Assembly: GCA_002049545.1 (NCBI GenBank)
Contig: LLYT01000014.1
Span: 1 to 41,659, forward strand
DNA from: Deltaproteobacteria bacterium tcs-42
GTDB taxonomy: Bacteria > Desulfobacterota > Desulfuromonadia > Desulfuromonadales > Geopsychrobacteraceae
Direction: 5' to 3'
DNA length: 41,659 nt
Each line of letters starts with the position of its first letter. Positions within the stretch are counted from its first letter, which is position 1. Below, piece after piece: positions 33,429 through 41,659 of this stretch. Made by a program: the position numbers and the translations under genes. The notes below the pieces were generated by a model. That model ran no database searches and had not been told where the DNA came from. It worked only from the letters and a program-made list of their open reading frames with translations.

Positions 33429-35588
33429 ATGCAACAGCAACATTTTTTTGCTACCGCCCCTCTGGGTATTGAACCGTTATTGGCGACTGAACTTGAAGAT
33501 TTAGGTGTTGCCGAGGTGAAGCAGGAACGTGCCGGGGTCCGTTTTTCCGGCGATCTGCGGATTGCGTATCGGGCGTGCCTCTGGTCACGGCTGGCAAATC
33601 GCATTCTGTTGCCCCTGGCCAGTTTTGAAGCTCTTGATGCCGATCAGCTTTACGCCGAGATTCTGGCAATTGACTGGTCGGACCATCTGGCGGTCGATAA
33701 TTCTTTTGCCGTCGATTGTACTCTGGTTAATTCCAGAATACACCATTCCCAGTATGGCGCTTTGCGGGTCAAGGATGCCATTGTCGATCAGTTTCGCAGT
33801 CGCAACGGCAAACGTCCTTCGGTTTCGGTCGAACAGCCCGACTTGCGCCTGAATCTCCATATCTATAAGAACCGGGCCACGATAAGTATTGATCTTTCGG
33901 GTGACAGCTTGCACCGGCGGGGCTACCGGATTGATGGTGTTCATGCCCCGCTGAAAGAAAATCTGGCGGCGGCAATTCTGATTCGGGCTGGCTGGCCTGC
34001 AATCTGTGCTGCTGGAGGCGCCCTGGTTGACCCCCTCTGTGGTTCGGGAACGTTGCCCCTGGAAGCGGGGTTGATCGCGACCGATACGGCTCCCGGATTG
34101 TTGCGCCGCTACTATGGTTTTTTGGGCTGGCAACAGCACGATCACAACCTTTGGGAAGAATTACTGCAAACTGCCTGGCAGCGGCAAGAGATTGGTCTGG
34201 CGCAAAAACGTGGCACCATTGTCGGTTATGATGGCCACAACCGGGCCGTCAAGGTTGCCTGGGAACATGCCCAAAATGCCGGATTGGATAAGGTGATCCA
34301 TTTTGAACGCCGCACCCTGCGTGAATTTGTTGCTCCAGCGAGTAGGAGTGCCGGATTGGTGGTGGCAAATCCCCCCTATGGTGAGCGGCTGGGTGATGTC
34401 AGCGAATTACCATCATTCTATAATCTGCTCGGTGAAAAGATGGCGCAACACTGCTCCGGGTGGAAAGCGGCGGTCATTACCTCTGAACCGCAACTGGGGC
34501 GGAGTATCGGCTTGCGGGCGGACAAAATCAATGTCCTCTATAACGGGGCGTTGAAGTGTCAGTTGTTGCAGTTTGAATTGGGGGAAAACAATCACTGGCA
34601 GTCTCTTGAGGAAGGGGCGGGGAAGGCGGTCAAAAAAACTCTTTCTCCCGGTGCTGAAATGTTTGCCAACCGGTTGCGCAAGAATCTGAAAAAACTCAAA
34701 AAACAGGCCGGGCGGGAAAACGTCGATTGTTACCGTCTCTATGATGCCGATTTGCCCGAATATGCCGTTGCCGTCGATCTCTATGGGGATGAAGTTCACC
34801 TTCAGGAATATCGGGCACCGAAAAGTATCGATCCGCACAAAGCGGCGCAACGCTTGTGCGATGTAGAGGATGCCGTGCCGCAGGTGTTGGAGATTGTCCC
34901 CGATAAAATTCATTTAAAAGTCCGTGAACAGCAGAAGGGGAAGCAGCAGTACGAGAAGCAGGCTCGACGTGGTGTCCTCAAGGAGGTCCGGGAAGGGAAC
35001 TGTCGTTTTCTGGTTAACCTGACCGATTATCTCGATACCGGGCTGTTTCTTGACCATCGCCTCACCCGGAAAATGATCCAGCAAATGGCTACAGGAACCC
35101 GTTTTCTCAATCTGTTTGCCTATACTGGTGCTGCAACTGTTCATGCCCTGATGGGGGGTGCCGTGGCGACGACAACGGTCGATATGTCACGTACCTATCT
35201 GGAATGGGTGCGGAAGAATATCGATCTGAACGATTTTGACCCGCAAGAAGAGGAGTTGATCCAGACCGATTGTCTGACCTGGATAGAAACCGCAACGGGG
35301 GAGTACGATCTTATTTTTCTCGATCCGCCAACTTTTTCCAATTCTAAAACGATGGATGGCAGCTTCGATGTGCAGCGTGACCATGTCGATCTGCTGAAAA
35401 AAACGCTCCGCTTGCTGGCCCCCGGGGGGACTCTGATCTTTTCCAACAACTTGCGCAAATTCAAAATGGATCATGATGCGCTTCCCGGTTTGGAAATCGA
35501 AGATATCACGGCAAAAACGATCCCCTTCGATTTTGAACGCAACCCGCATATCCATAATTGCTGGTTGATAAGACGTGATGCATTGTAA
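33429..35588 (+). CDS. rlmL: Bifunctional 23S rRNA methyltransferase RlmKL
   Basis: The 719-residue product has a THUMP domain (first ~160 residues), the RlmL part with DPLCGSGTLPLEAGLIA and NPPYGERLGD, which makes m2G2445, and the RlmK part, which makes m7G2069: GTRFLNLFAYTGAATVHALMGGA, LIFLDPPTFSNSKTMDGSFDVQRDH, and LIFSNNLRKFKMD. Both halves look intact and the length is typical of the fused enzyme. The start is ATG 33429; the frame extends back to 33360 through the palindrome but has no family support. The ribosome-binding site is weak. It may be co-transcribed with the peptidase if the palindrome does not terminate. Confidence 0.95.
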   Translation: MQQQHFFATAPLGIEPLLATELEDLGVAEVKQERAGVRFSGDLRIAYRACLWSRLANRILLPLASFEALDADQLYAEILAIDWSDHLAVDNSFAVDCTLVNSRIHHSQYGALRVKDAIVDQFRSRNGKRPSVSVEQPDLRLNLHIYKNRATISIDLSGDSLHRRGYRIDGVHAPLKENLAAAILIRAGWPAICAAGGALVDPLCGSGTLPLEAGLIATDTAPGLLRRYYGFLGWQQHDHNLWEELLQTAWQRQEIGLAQKRGTIVGYDGHNRAVKVAWEHAQNAGLDKVIHFERRTLREFVAPASRSAGLVVANPPYGERLGDVSELPSFYNLLGEKMAQHCSGWKAAVITSEPQLGRSIGLRADKINVLYNGALKCQLLQFELGENNHWQSLEEGAGKAVKKTLSPGAEMFANRLRKNLKKLKKQAGRENVDCYRLYDADLPEYAVAVDLYGDEVHLQEYRAPKSIDPHKAAQRLCDVEDAVPQVLEIVPDKIHLKVREQQKGKQQYEKQARRGVLKEVREGNCRFLVNLTDYLDTGLFLDHRLTRKMIQQMATGTRFLNLFAYTGAATVHALMGGAVATTTVDMSRTYLEWVRKNIDLNDFDPQEEELIQTDCLTWIETATGEYDLIFLDPPTFSNSKTMDGSFDVQRDHVDLLKKTLRLLAPGGTLIFSNNLRKFKMDHDALPGLEIEDITAKTIPFDFERNPHIHNCWLIRRDAL

Positions 35589-35647
35589 GGACGCATTGCA
35601 TGCACCTTTGCCCCGAAGCACCATTGCGAATTGTTCAGAAGTAAGCT

Positions 35648-35759
35648 CGGGACTGTCCCCGGCCCCACCAGGGGCTGTTCCGGATGTTTATGGGGTAACG
35701 GAGATACGCCGGTTTTAACCGCAAAAGCCTGGGACAGCCCCCATGCGGGGACAGTCCCG
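35648..35759. repeat. Nested palindromic repeat, family B
   Basis: CGGGACTGTCCCCG (35648-35661) pairs with CGGGGACAGTCCCG (35746-35759). Inside, GGGGCTGTTCC pairs with GGGACAGCCCC (one mismatch). The GGGACTGTCCCC core resembles REP-like repeats linked to Y1-type transposases (RAYTs) in many bacteria; no such transposase is in this window. It lies between rlmKL and the HIT gene. Confidence 0.8.
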
Positions 35760-35798
35760 TTTTTGCTGACATAGTGAAAAAAGATCAGAGACGCCAAA

Positions 35799-36221
35799 AT
35801 GTTCGAACTTGATCCACGCCTGCAGAACGATACCATCACCCTCGGCGATTTTCCCCTCTGTCGTCTGTTGTTGATGAATGACGCAACCTATCCCTGGTTT
35901 ATCCTGGTGCCGCAGCGCGACGACCTGCAGGAAATCTATCAGTTGTCCAATGACGACCGGAAACAATTCTGGGAAGAATCAAACCGCCTCTCCCTGTGGA
36001 TGGAGCGGTTTTTCAAGTTCGATAAGTTGAATATCGCAGCACTTGGGAATCTTGTCAGCCAGTTACATTTGCACCACGTTGGTCGGCGTGTTGGTGACCC
36101 CGCCTGGCCAAACCCTGTCTGGGGGCATAGTGCCGCCGTACCCTATACCGCCATGGAAATTGAAAAATTATATCAGGTTGTCCAGATCGAATTTGTCGAT
36201 CTGTCAAGGGTTGATAACTGA
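35799..36221 (+). CDS. HIT domain protein
   Basis: The 140-residue protein has the histidine triad region as QLHLHHVGRR, with AALGNLVSQLHLHHVGRRVGDPAWPNPVWG around it. The first two histidines of the HxHxH pattern are present and the second would be the nucleophile; the third position is valine, as in HIT subgroups that end in HV/HI. NDATYPWFILVPQRDD and LNIAALGN are also conserved. HIT proteins hydrolyse or transfer nucleotides; the exact substrate is unknown. The start is ATG 35799. A terminator follows. Confidence 0.85.
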   Translation: MFELDPRLQNDTITLGDFPLCRLLLMNDATYPWFILVPQRDDLQEIYQLSNDDRKQFWEESNRLSLWMERFFKFDKLNIAALGNLVSQLHLHHVGRRVGDPAWPNPVWGHSAAVPYTAMEIEKLYQVVQIEFVDLSRVDN

Positions 36222-36323
36222 GCTTTCTTGTTGGGTGGGGCGTGGGGTTTTTATGGAGCAAGTCAGTTTGTAGCCGTGGTCAACTAAATAAGGTTGGTTT
36301 CGTGTTTGTCTTTGCCCTTTTTA

Positions 36324-36356
36324 AGTCCCCTGAAGCGATCCTCCAGGGGACTTTTT
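36324..36356. terminator. Rho-independent terminator between HIT gene and ettA
   Basis: AGTCCCCTG and CAGGGGACT (36344-36352) pair across an 11-base loop, followed by TTTTT on the plus strand. It serves the HIT gene; on the minus strand it lies after the ettA stop, with only a partial T-run. Confidence 0.8.
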
Positions 36357-36361
36357 GCCAG

Positions 36362-38038
36362 CTATTGCCGGGTCAGAGACCGATATCTGATCCGGTGTGG
36401 CTGATCAGCATCCTTGCCAAGTCTGCGTTTGCGATCAGCTTCATATTCCGAATAGTTGCCTTCAAACCAGAGAACCTGTGAATTTCCTTCAAAGGCCAGA
36501 ATGTGGGTGGCGATACGGTCGAGGAACCAGCGATCGTGGCTGATCACAACGGCACATCCGCCGAAGTTCTCGAGGCCTTCTTCCAGTGCCCGTAGAGTGT
36601 TCACGTCGAGATCGTTGGTTGGCTCATCAAGGAGCAGTACATTGGCTTCTTCGCGGAGCATTTTTGCCAGATGGACACGATTACGTTCTCCACCCGACAG
36701 GACATCCACCTTTTTCTGTTGATCGGATCCGGAGAAGTTGAAACGGGCGACATAGGCGCGGGAATTGACAGACTGCCCGCCAATCTGGAGGATATCCTGG
36801 CCACCGGTGACCTCTTCCCAGATGGTTTTGTTGCCATCCAGTTCGCGTCCCTGGTCAACATAACCAAGCTGTACCGTTTCACCAACCTTGAACTCTCCGC
36901 TATCGGCTTTTTCCTGGCCGGTAACCATATTGAATAAAGTCGATTTTCCCGCACCGTTTGGACCGATCACGCCAACAATACCACCGGCCGGAAGGTTGAA
37001 GTTGAGATTGTCAATTAATAGCCGTTGGTCAAATCCCTTACTGACTTGTTTGGCTTCAACAACCACATTTCCAAGCCGTGGACCCGGTGGAATGTAGAGT
37101 TCAAGGGTTTTCTCTTTTTCCAACCCGGCATTGCCAAGGAGTTGCTCATAAGAATTGATCCTTGACCGGGATTTTGTCCGCCGTCCTTTGGGTGACATCC
37201 GGATCCACTCCAGTTCACGTTGCAAAGTCTGTTGTCGTTTGCTTTCAGACTTTTCTTCTTTACGCAAGCGCTCCTGTTTTTGATCGAGCCAACTGGAATA
37301 ATTCCCTTTCCAGGGGATGCCCTGGCCGCGATCCAGTTCCAGAATCCAGCCAGCAACATTATCGAGAAAATAACGGTCGTGGGTGACCGCAATAACTGTC
37401 CCCGGATAGCGTTGTAAATGCTGTTCCAGCCAGCCGACCGTTTCAGCATCCAGATGGTTGGTTGGTTCATCAAGGAGGAGGATGTCTGGCTTTTGTAATA
37501 GCAATCGGCACAGGGCGACCCGACGCTTTTCTCCTCCCGACAGCACTTTGATGGATGTTTCCGGAGGTGGACAACGGAGTGCTTCTTCGGCCAGTTCGAG
37601 CCGGGAATCGAGTTCCCAGGCTTCAGCAGCGTCGAGCCTATCCTGCACCTCTGCTTGCCTGGCAAGCAGCTTTTCCATATCGCAGTCGGGGTTGGCAAAA
37701 GCGTTGTTGATCTCTTCAAACTCTGCCAGCAGGTCAACAATCTCCTGCACCCCTTCTTGCACCACCTCCCGAACGGTTTTGGTTTCATCCAGCTGTGGTT
37801 CCTGTTCCAGGTAGCCGACACTGTACCCGTCAGATAGTGCTGCTTCGCCGTTAAACTCCTTGTCAACTCCCGCCATAATTCGCAGCAGGGTCGATTTTCC
37901 CGAGCCATTCAGGCCCAGCACACCAATTTTTGCGCCGTAAAAATAGGAGAGGGAAATATCCTTGATAATCGGTTGTTTATTGTAGCTTTTACTCACTCGC
38001 ATCATTGAGTAGATAATTTTTTTGGTATCTTCGCTCAT
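36362..38038 (-). CDS. ettA: ABC-F ATPase EttA (energy-dependent translational throttle)
   Basis: EttA binds the ribosomal E site and regulates entry into elongation according to the ATP/ADP ratio. The 558-residue protein has tandem ABC domains without membrane helices. Domain 1 has Walker A GLNGSGKS (residues 42-49) and the signature/Walker B run [32 protein letters not shown]. Domain 2 has GPNGAGKST and [32 protein letters not shown]. The arm and linker segment with [24 protein letters not shown] and [15 protein letters not shown] is the EttA type. The start is ATG 38038, with AAAGGGA upstream. Length fits the family. Confidence 0.93.
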   Translation of the reverse strand: MSEDTKKIIYSMMRVSKSYNKQPIIKDISLSYFYGAKIGVLGLNGSGKSTLLRIMAGVDKEFNGEAALSDGYSVGYLEQEPQLDETKTVREVVQEGVQEIVDLLAEFEEINNAFANPDCDMEKLLARQAEVQDRLDAAEAWELDSRLELAEEALRCPPPETSIKVLSGGEKRRVALCRLLLQKPDILLLDEPTNHLDAETVGWLEQHLQRYPGTVIAVTHDRYFLDNVAGWILELDRGQGIPWKGNYSSWLDQKQERLRKEEKSESKRQQTLQRELEWIRMSPKGRRTKSRSRINSYEQLLGNAGLEKEKTLELYIPPGPRLGNVVVEAKQVSKGFDQRLLIDNLNFNLPAGGIVGVIGPNGAGKSTLFNMVTGQEKADSGEFKVGETVQLGYVDQGRELDGNKTIWEEVTGGQDILQIGGQSVNSRAYVARFNFSGSDQQKKVDVLSGGERNRVHLAKMLREEANVLLLDEPTNDLDVNTLRALEEGLENFGGCAVVISHDRWFLDRIATHILAFEGNSQVLWFEGNYSEYEADRKRRLGKDADQPHRIRYRSLTRQ

Positions 38039-38119
38039 GGTTGTCCCTTTTAAAATCAGTTATTGATACTGGGTAGCGTTCTCTAGTTTTTGACGATTTG
38101 CGACTGTATAGCATCAGGC

Positions 38120-39274
38120 TTATGACGTTGTATAGTTGCTCGGCTCGTTTTTTTGATCCAGACCACTGAGGACCTGAAGGAAACTGTAGGTCAATTGGGG
38201 GTGGAGTTTATTCCCGGCAAGATCAAGCATGATCGAGATGATCTGATCAGTTTCCAGAGATTCCTCATAGGCGCGGTGGGTTCTCATGGCGTCATATGTA
38301 TCTGAAATTGCCGTCATATGGGAACAGATATGTTGTTTCCAGGGACGTGATGTTTGCGGATAGCCCTTATTGTCATAACGCATATGGTGCTCAAATGCAG
38401 TGACAACGGCTAATTGTGGAACTCCAGGTGTGTTGAGCAGGTATTCAGCGCCTAAGCGAGGATGCTGTTGCATGATTTGCCATTCTTCTTCATTCAACAA
38501 CCCGGATTTACTCAGAATGTCGGGAGAGATAAACATCTTGCCCACATCGTGTAACATGGCAGCAATTCCGATATCGTTGAGCAGTTGCCCTTCAATCCCG
38601 AGAACTTTGGCTTGCGCCAGATTGAGCATGCAGATATTGGTTGAGTGGGTATAGGTATATTCATCCATTGAGCGTAGTGGTGCTATCGCCATAAATGCAT
38701 CACTCTGGCTGTTGAATGCATTGACGAAACCGTTGACAATTTCATTGATCCCCGCCATTTCCAGTTTTTGTTTGTTGCGCACGCTCTGGTAGATATCCAT
38801 AAAACGATCAGCTTCAGAAGCGGCTATTTCATCTAAATCCAGATCGGCAAACTGTTGGGAGGCGGGATTTTTATAACGGATCTCAATCTGCCCGAAGTGA
38901 ATGTTTTCGCTGCCTTTGATGTCAATCTTTTTATCTGGAGTTTTGCTGAGAATATTGATGAGGCCGAGGAGTTCCTCTGCGTAGACATCGGGTTCTATCT
39001 GCAGGTGGCCGATCCCATTTCTTGCCAGAGCTTCAAGAAGTCGATCAACTGCCAGGTTTTTAGCAACGGGGGTGTTGGCGAAAATCAGCTGCCCGTCAAT
39101 AACTTTCAGCGTGACAGTGCTGTGAAGATTAAAAAGCTGGTGAAGTTCGTTCAAGGCCTGTTTGTTTAAACGCAGAACCTGACGGTGCTCAGGGTGGTAC
39201 AGAGCAGCGTTGGCAGCAGCCGTTGTTATCAGTCTGATCACCTTCTGGAGGTGGGTATCTTGAGATTTGCTCAT
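38120..39274 (-). CDS. HD-GYP domain signalling protein, with shared N-terminal domain
   Basis: The 384-residue protein ends in an HD-GYP domain, a predicted c-di-GMP phosphodiesterase. Metal-ligand positions are filled: H210, H242-D243 (LHDVGKM), H271, H296-H297 and D325. The GYP motif is DNKGYP (304-306), while the residue after HH is M instead of the common E. Residues ~10-115 form a domain with ALYHPEH and LIFANTPVAKNLAVDRLLEALARNGIGHLQIEPDVYAEELLGLI, which reappears in the neighbour at 39271-41448. There is no membrane segment. Its ATG overlaps the neighbour's stop by four bases, so the pair is translationally coupled. Confidence 0.9.
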   Translation of the reverse strand: MSKSQDTHLQKVIRLITTAAANAALYHPEHRQVLRLNKQALNELHQLFNLHSTVTLKVIDGQLIFANTPVAKNLAVDRLLEALARNGIGHLQIEPDVYAEELLGLINILSKTPDKKIDIKGSENIHFGQIEIRYKNPASQQFADLDLDEIAASEADRFMDIYQSVRNKQKLEMAGINEIVNGFVNAFNSQSDAFMAIAPLRSMDEYTYTHSTNICMLNLAQAKVLGIEGQLLNDIGIAAMLHDVGKMFISPDILSKSGLLNEEEWQIMQQHPRLGAEYLLNTPGVPQLAVVTAFEHHMRYDNKGYPQTSRPWKQHICSHMTAISDTYDAMRTHRAYEESLETDQIISIMLDLAGNKLHPQLTYSFLQVLSGLDQKNEPSNYTTS

Positions 39275-41448
39275 TGGCCTCTCCCGGAAAATTCCTGTCG
39301 TTGTCGCATCGCCTGCCTGGCCAGTTGTTTATGTCTACCTTGAGTCAGTTCATTGAGTAACTTTTCTGCTGAAGATCCGGGGAATAGAGCCAGATTCTGG
39401 AATATTTCGGTATGCAGTTGTTTGATCCGGCGCGAGACAAGTAACCCTTGTTTCTGCAGTATGCGGCGTAGAACCGGCAGGCTGTTTTTATTGCCGATCC
39501 GTGTCAGGGCCCGGATTGTCTGCTTTTGCAGTTCCATCTCCGCGTCACTGTCTGGAACGCTGCCAAGATAGTTGTGGAGGATTGAAAGAACCGTTGAATC
39601 TCGACTGAGATCAGCTATCTGTGTGGCTGAAAGACGAGCCTCGGGGTCTTCACTCTGTAGTTCTTTCAGCAGTTGTCGGTTGGCTGTCGCAGGATTACAG
39701 GAAAACAGGTTCCGCATCACTTCAACGCGTACCTTCGGGTGGGGGTGCCCGGCGATTTGGTGGAGCACTTTGACACTGTTAGGGTGCAGATCCTTGCCCA
39801 GAACAATCAACAGGTTCCGCACCAGGTACCAACGTTCGTCCTGGAGAGAGCGGACCATCATCTGCTCGGCATCTCCACCGATTTGTTCCAGAATATCCAT
39901 CCAGAATTGCCGTTCAGACCATTTTGGAGCGAGACCGAGATGTTCAATAACCCGTTCGCCATAAGGTTCTCCGACAGCGATGATATAATTGGCGATATCC
40001 TGATGTTTTTCTTCCTCCCAGAGATCGATACCATCCAGAACCTCTGACATAAAACTGGGCTGGGCATGATTTGATAGCACTTTCTCATCAAAAATACTGG
40101 CGGAGGAGTTGCCACTGAACAGGTACTTGGACCAGTTGAGGTGGATTTCGCGCAGGGTGACAAAATCTCCCGTATCTAAAAAATATCGCGACAGGTCGAG
40201 CAGGTTCTGTTGAATTGTTTCTTCCTGCTCAGGGTCAAGCTGGGTGTGCAACATTTCGAAAATGATTGCAGCGCAATTCTGTTCAACTCCCTGATTTTCA
40301 ATTTGTGACCTGAGTTTTTGCTTTTCATCCTCAGGGATATTACCGATGACGTTGTCACCGAGGATATTGAAGAGTGCGGACTGATAGCTGTCCGGCATGT
40401 ACAGGTCTTGCCGTTCTTCACTGAACAGGACGTTAAGTCGGGCGCGAACCATATCTTCTGCAAGTGGTGCCGATTTTGTTTTGACTGTGTGGTGAAATGC
40501 CCGGTCCTGGGTGTTGGCCAGATTGTCGATCAGGCCGAACAATCGTGACGAGAGGTTCAGCTCTTGTCGATTCTTGCCTGCAATCGTATTCTGGAGAAGC
40601 TGGGGTGGAATTTTTTGCAGAATGTGTGGCGCATCATCTCGATGTCGGTCAAGGGTGTGGAAGGCGCTATTGAGAAACTCCTGCTGTGCTTCAGGGGATA
40701 ACTGCTCAAGTAATGAAACGAGCTTTTTATCGTTATCCGTTTGTGCTTGCCCCCCTTTATGTTGGAGGCTGTTTTCGATAAACAGGTTGATTGATCGGGA
40801 TGAACTCTCACGTTCAGTCTGGCTGCCAACAAGCTTCTGATTGAAAATGTCTGCGACAACATCAAGGTCAAAAGACTCTCCAGACCTCCCAAAGTCGAGG
40901 ATGCCATTGTGGAGCCCCCGAATGAAATTTTCCCACAATAGCCCTTCTTCTTCCGGGGGCTGGCCGATCAGATCCTGACTGGACTGGAAGGCATCATAAT
41001 CAATCGGAACAACTGAAATATGGTCGATCTGTTGTTGCTCGAGTAATTGATCAAAACCGCCGCATGATTCTATGGTGTGTCGGTCAGAGCGGAGCAGTTG
41101 GTTAAAACGGATCAGCTCCGCATCGGTTATCCCGCTGCGGAAACTGATCGATGCGATGCCAAGTGCGGAGAAAAATTGAGCAAATTGTTGATTGGTTGGA
41201 TCTTCTTTGTCGAGCCAGAGTTGTTCAAAATAGAGAGCATCCGGAGCAATGCCTAGAGTGATGACTGGATCGGAATGGAACAGCTCTTTGAGCGTTTCCA
41301 GAGTGTTGCCGACACTGGCGGTAATTTGCGGATGCTCCGGAGGGTAGAGTGATAATTTACGCCGAGAGATATTCAGCTCATGAAGAAACGCTGTAAGGAG
41401 CGGTTTGTCTTGATCTGCCATTGGATTTTCGGTGATTTTCTGGCTCAC
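39271..41448 (-). CDS. HEAT-repeat protein with the same N-terminal domain as the HD-GYP protein
   Basis: The 725-residue protein has the N-terminal domain at ~15-125 (LSLYPPEHPQI, then LYFEQLWLDKEDPTNQQFAQFFSALGIASISFRSGITDAELIRFNQLL), closely paralleling its downstream neighbour. The middle is unrecognised. Residues ~540-700 hold HEAT-like helical repeats: LVRNLLIVLGK, HPHPKVRVEVMRNLFSC, DPEARLSATQIADL and LQKQTIRALTRIGNKNSLPVLRRIL. No catalytic motif is seen, so it is probably a scaffold or regulator for the HD-GYP protein. GTG at 41446-41448 with GGGGGAG just upstream is chosen; the first ATG would be nine codons later. Function is unknown. Confidence 0.8.
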   Translation of the reverse strand: MSQKITENPMADQDKPLLTAFLHELNISRRKLSLYPPEHPQITASVGNTLETLKELFHSDPVITLGIAPDALYFEQLWLDKEDPTNQQFAQFFSALGIASISFRSGITDAELIRFNQLLRSDRHTIESCGGFDQLLEQQQIDHISVVPIDYDAFQSSQDLIGQPPEEEGLLWENFIRGLHNGILDFGRSGESFDLDVVADIFNQKLVGSQTERESSSRSINLFIENSLQHKGGQAQTDNDKKLVSLLEQLSPEAQQEFLNSAFHTLDRHRDDAPHILQKIPPQLLQNTIAGKNRQELNLSSRLFGLIDNLANTQDRAFHHTVKTKSAPLAEDMVRARLNVLFSEERQDLYMPDSYQSALFNILGDNVIGNIPEDEKQKLRSQIENQGVEQNCAAIIFEMLHTQLDPEQEETIQQNLLDLSRYFLDTGDFVTLREIHLNWSKYLFSGNSSASIFDEKVLSNHAQPSFMSEVLDGIDLWEEEKHQDIANYIIAVGEPYGERVIEHLGLAPKWSERQFWMDILEQIGGDAEQMMVRSLQDERWYLVRNLLIVLGKDLHPNSVKVLHQIAGHPHPKVRVEVMRNLFSCNPATANRQLLKELQSEDPEARLSATQIADLSRDSTVLSILHNYLGSVPDSDAEMELQKQTIRALTRIGNKNSLPVLRRILQKQGLLVSRRIKQLHTEIFQNLALFPGSSAEKLLNELTQGRHKQLARQAMRQRQEFSGRGQ

Positions 41449-41479
41449 ATCTCCCCCGAAAGTTGTTTTGAAATATAGT

Positions 41480-41659
41480 AACGGGCGACTCGCAGCCCGT
41501 TTCCCTCAGTGACGGTGACAGTCCGTCCCTGTGTAACCGTGAGAGACATAGGAGGCCAACATCAGGATTATCACTCCGGGTAGCACCTCCCCGTCGCACC
41601 CATCGAACGGGGTTGCCGGAGGTAAGTAACTCGCTACGTCGTGAGGCGGGCGGGAGAAG
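41480..41659 (+). mobile_element. Probable 5' part of a group II intron, truncated by the window end
   Basis: The GC-rich tail has no gene. It opens with a hairpin AACGGGC...GCCCGTT, followed by GACGGTGACAGTCCGTC, a hairpin like the GGTGnAAGTCC motif near group II intron 5' ends. Near the end come GGAGGTAAGTAACTCGC and GGCGGGCGGGAGAAG, which resemble domain I stretches. The 5' boundary cannot be fixed (the GUGYG consensus is not obvious). The reading orientation agrees with the intron 3' end at position 1. Confidence 0.4.

Noticed and set aside
1-41659. CRISPR array
   Set aside because: No regular repeat-spacer pattern was seen; all repeats here are palindromic or pairwise.

Overview
The window looks like a contig from an anaerobic or microaerophilic Gram-negative bacterium of the Desulfuromonadales/Geobacterales type (Desulfuromonas, Pelobacter or Geobacter relatives). 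The inference rests on family content and order: yebC-ruvC-ruvA-ruvB, a phasin-like gene before an AarF/UbiB kinase, a succinyl-CoA:acetate CoA-transferase, a bacteriohemerythrin-GGDEF protein, HDOD and HD-GYP signalling proteins, a PEP-CTERM protein, and outer-membrane genes (lpxC, bamD, mlaA, mlaC). No 16S gene or database search was available, so the taxonomy is tentative.

Layout. 1-68 reads as the 3' end (domains V and VI) of a group II intron, and 41480-41659 resembles the 5' part of one in the same orientation, so the contig probably stops at two copies of a repeated intron. 77-3417 carries an HDOD gene, a small conserved gene and lpxC between two inverted copies of a structured repeat. 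3583-12020 is a minus-strand block: ubiB with a phasin-like gene; an unrecognised 772-residue gene after ruvB; ruvB, ruvA, ruvC; yebC; and a cytidylate-kinase-like/BON gene. 12192-18206 holds midA, an Nfu-type scaffold, a YcxB-like membrane protein, a DUF362/ferredoxin protein, an alpha/beta hydrolase, xerC and a 2-Cys peroxiredoxin. 18410-21097 has the CoA-transferase and bamD on the minus strand. 21318-25684 has crcB, terB-like, mnmM-like, mlaA, mlaC and a hemerythrin-GGDEF gene on the plus strand. 25776-27593 has a PEP-CTERM gene and tRNA-Pro(UGG) with a partial tRNA repeat downstream. 27708-36221 has a P2A-type cation ATPase, an M16C peptidase, rlmKL and a HIT gene. 36362-41448 has ettA and an overlapping HD-GYP/HEAT-repeat gene pair on the minus strand.

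How the genes work together. RuvABC resolves Holliday junctions and XerC resolves chromosome dimers. LpxC, BamD, MlaA and MlaC build and maintain the outer membrane. The CoA-transferase suggests acetate oxidation through the TCA cycle. RlmKL, EttA, MnmM and YebC support translation. Several proteins belong to c-di-GMP or HD-type signalling (HDOD, hemerythrin-GGDEF, HD-GYP).

The most unusual content is non-coding. There are at least five families of palindromic or inverted repeats between genes, among them a 165-bp MITE-like element with perfect 13-bp terminal inverted repeats overlapping the mlaC stop codon. A 196-bp-period repeat of the tRNA-Pro 3' end plus terminator resembles the E. coli tyrT/rtT arrangement. 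The most interesting protein is the unrecognised 772-residue product in the ruvCAB gene run. I found no CRISPR array, rRNA or complete insertion sequence.
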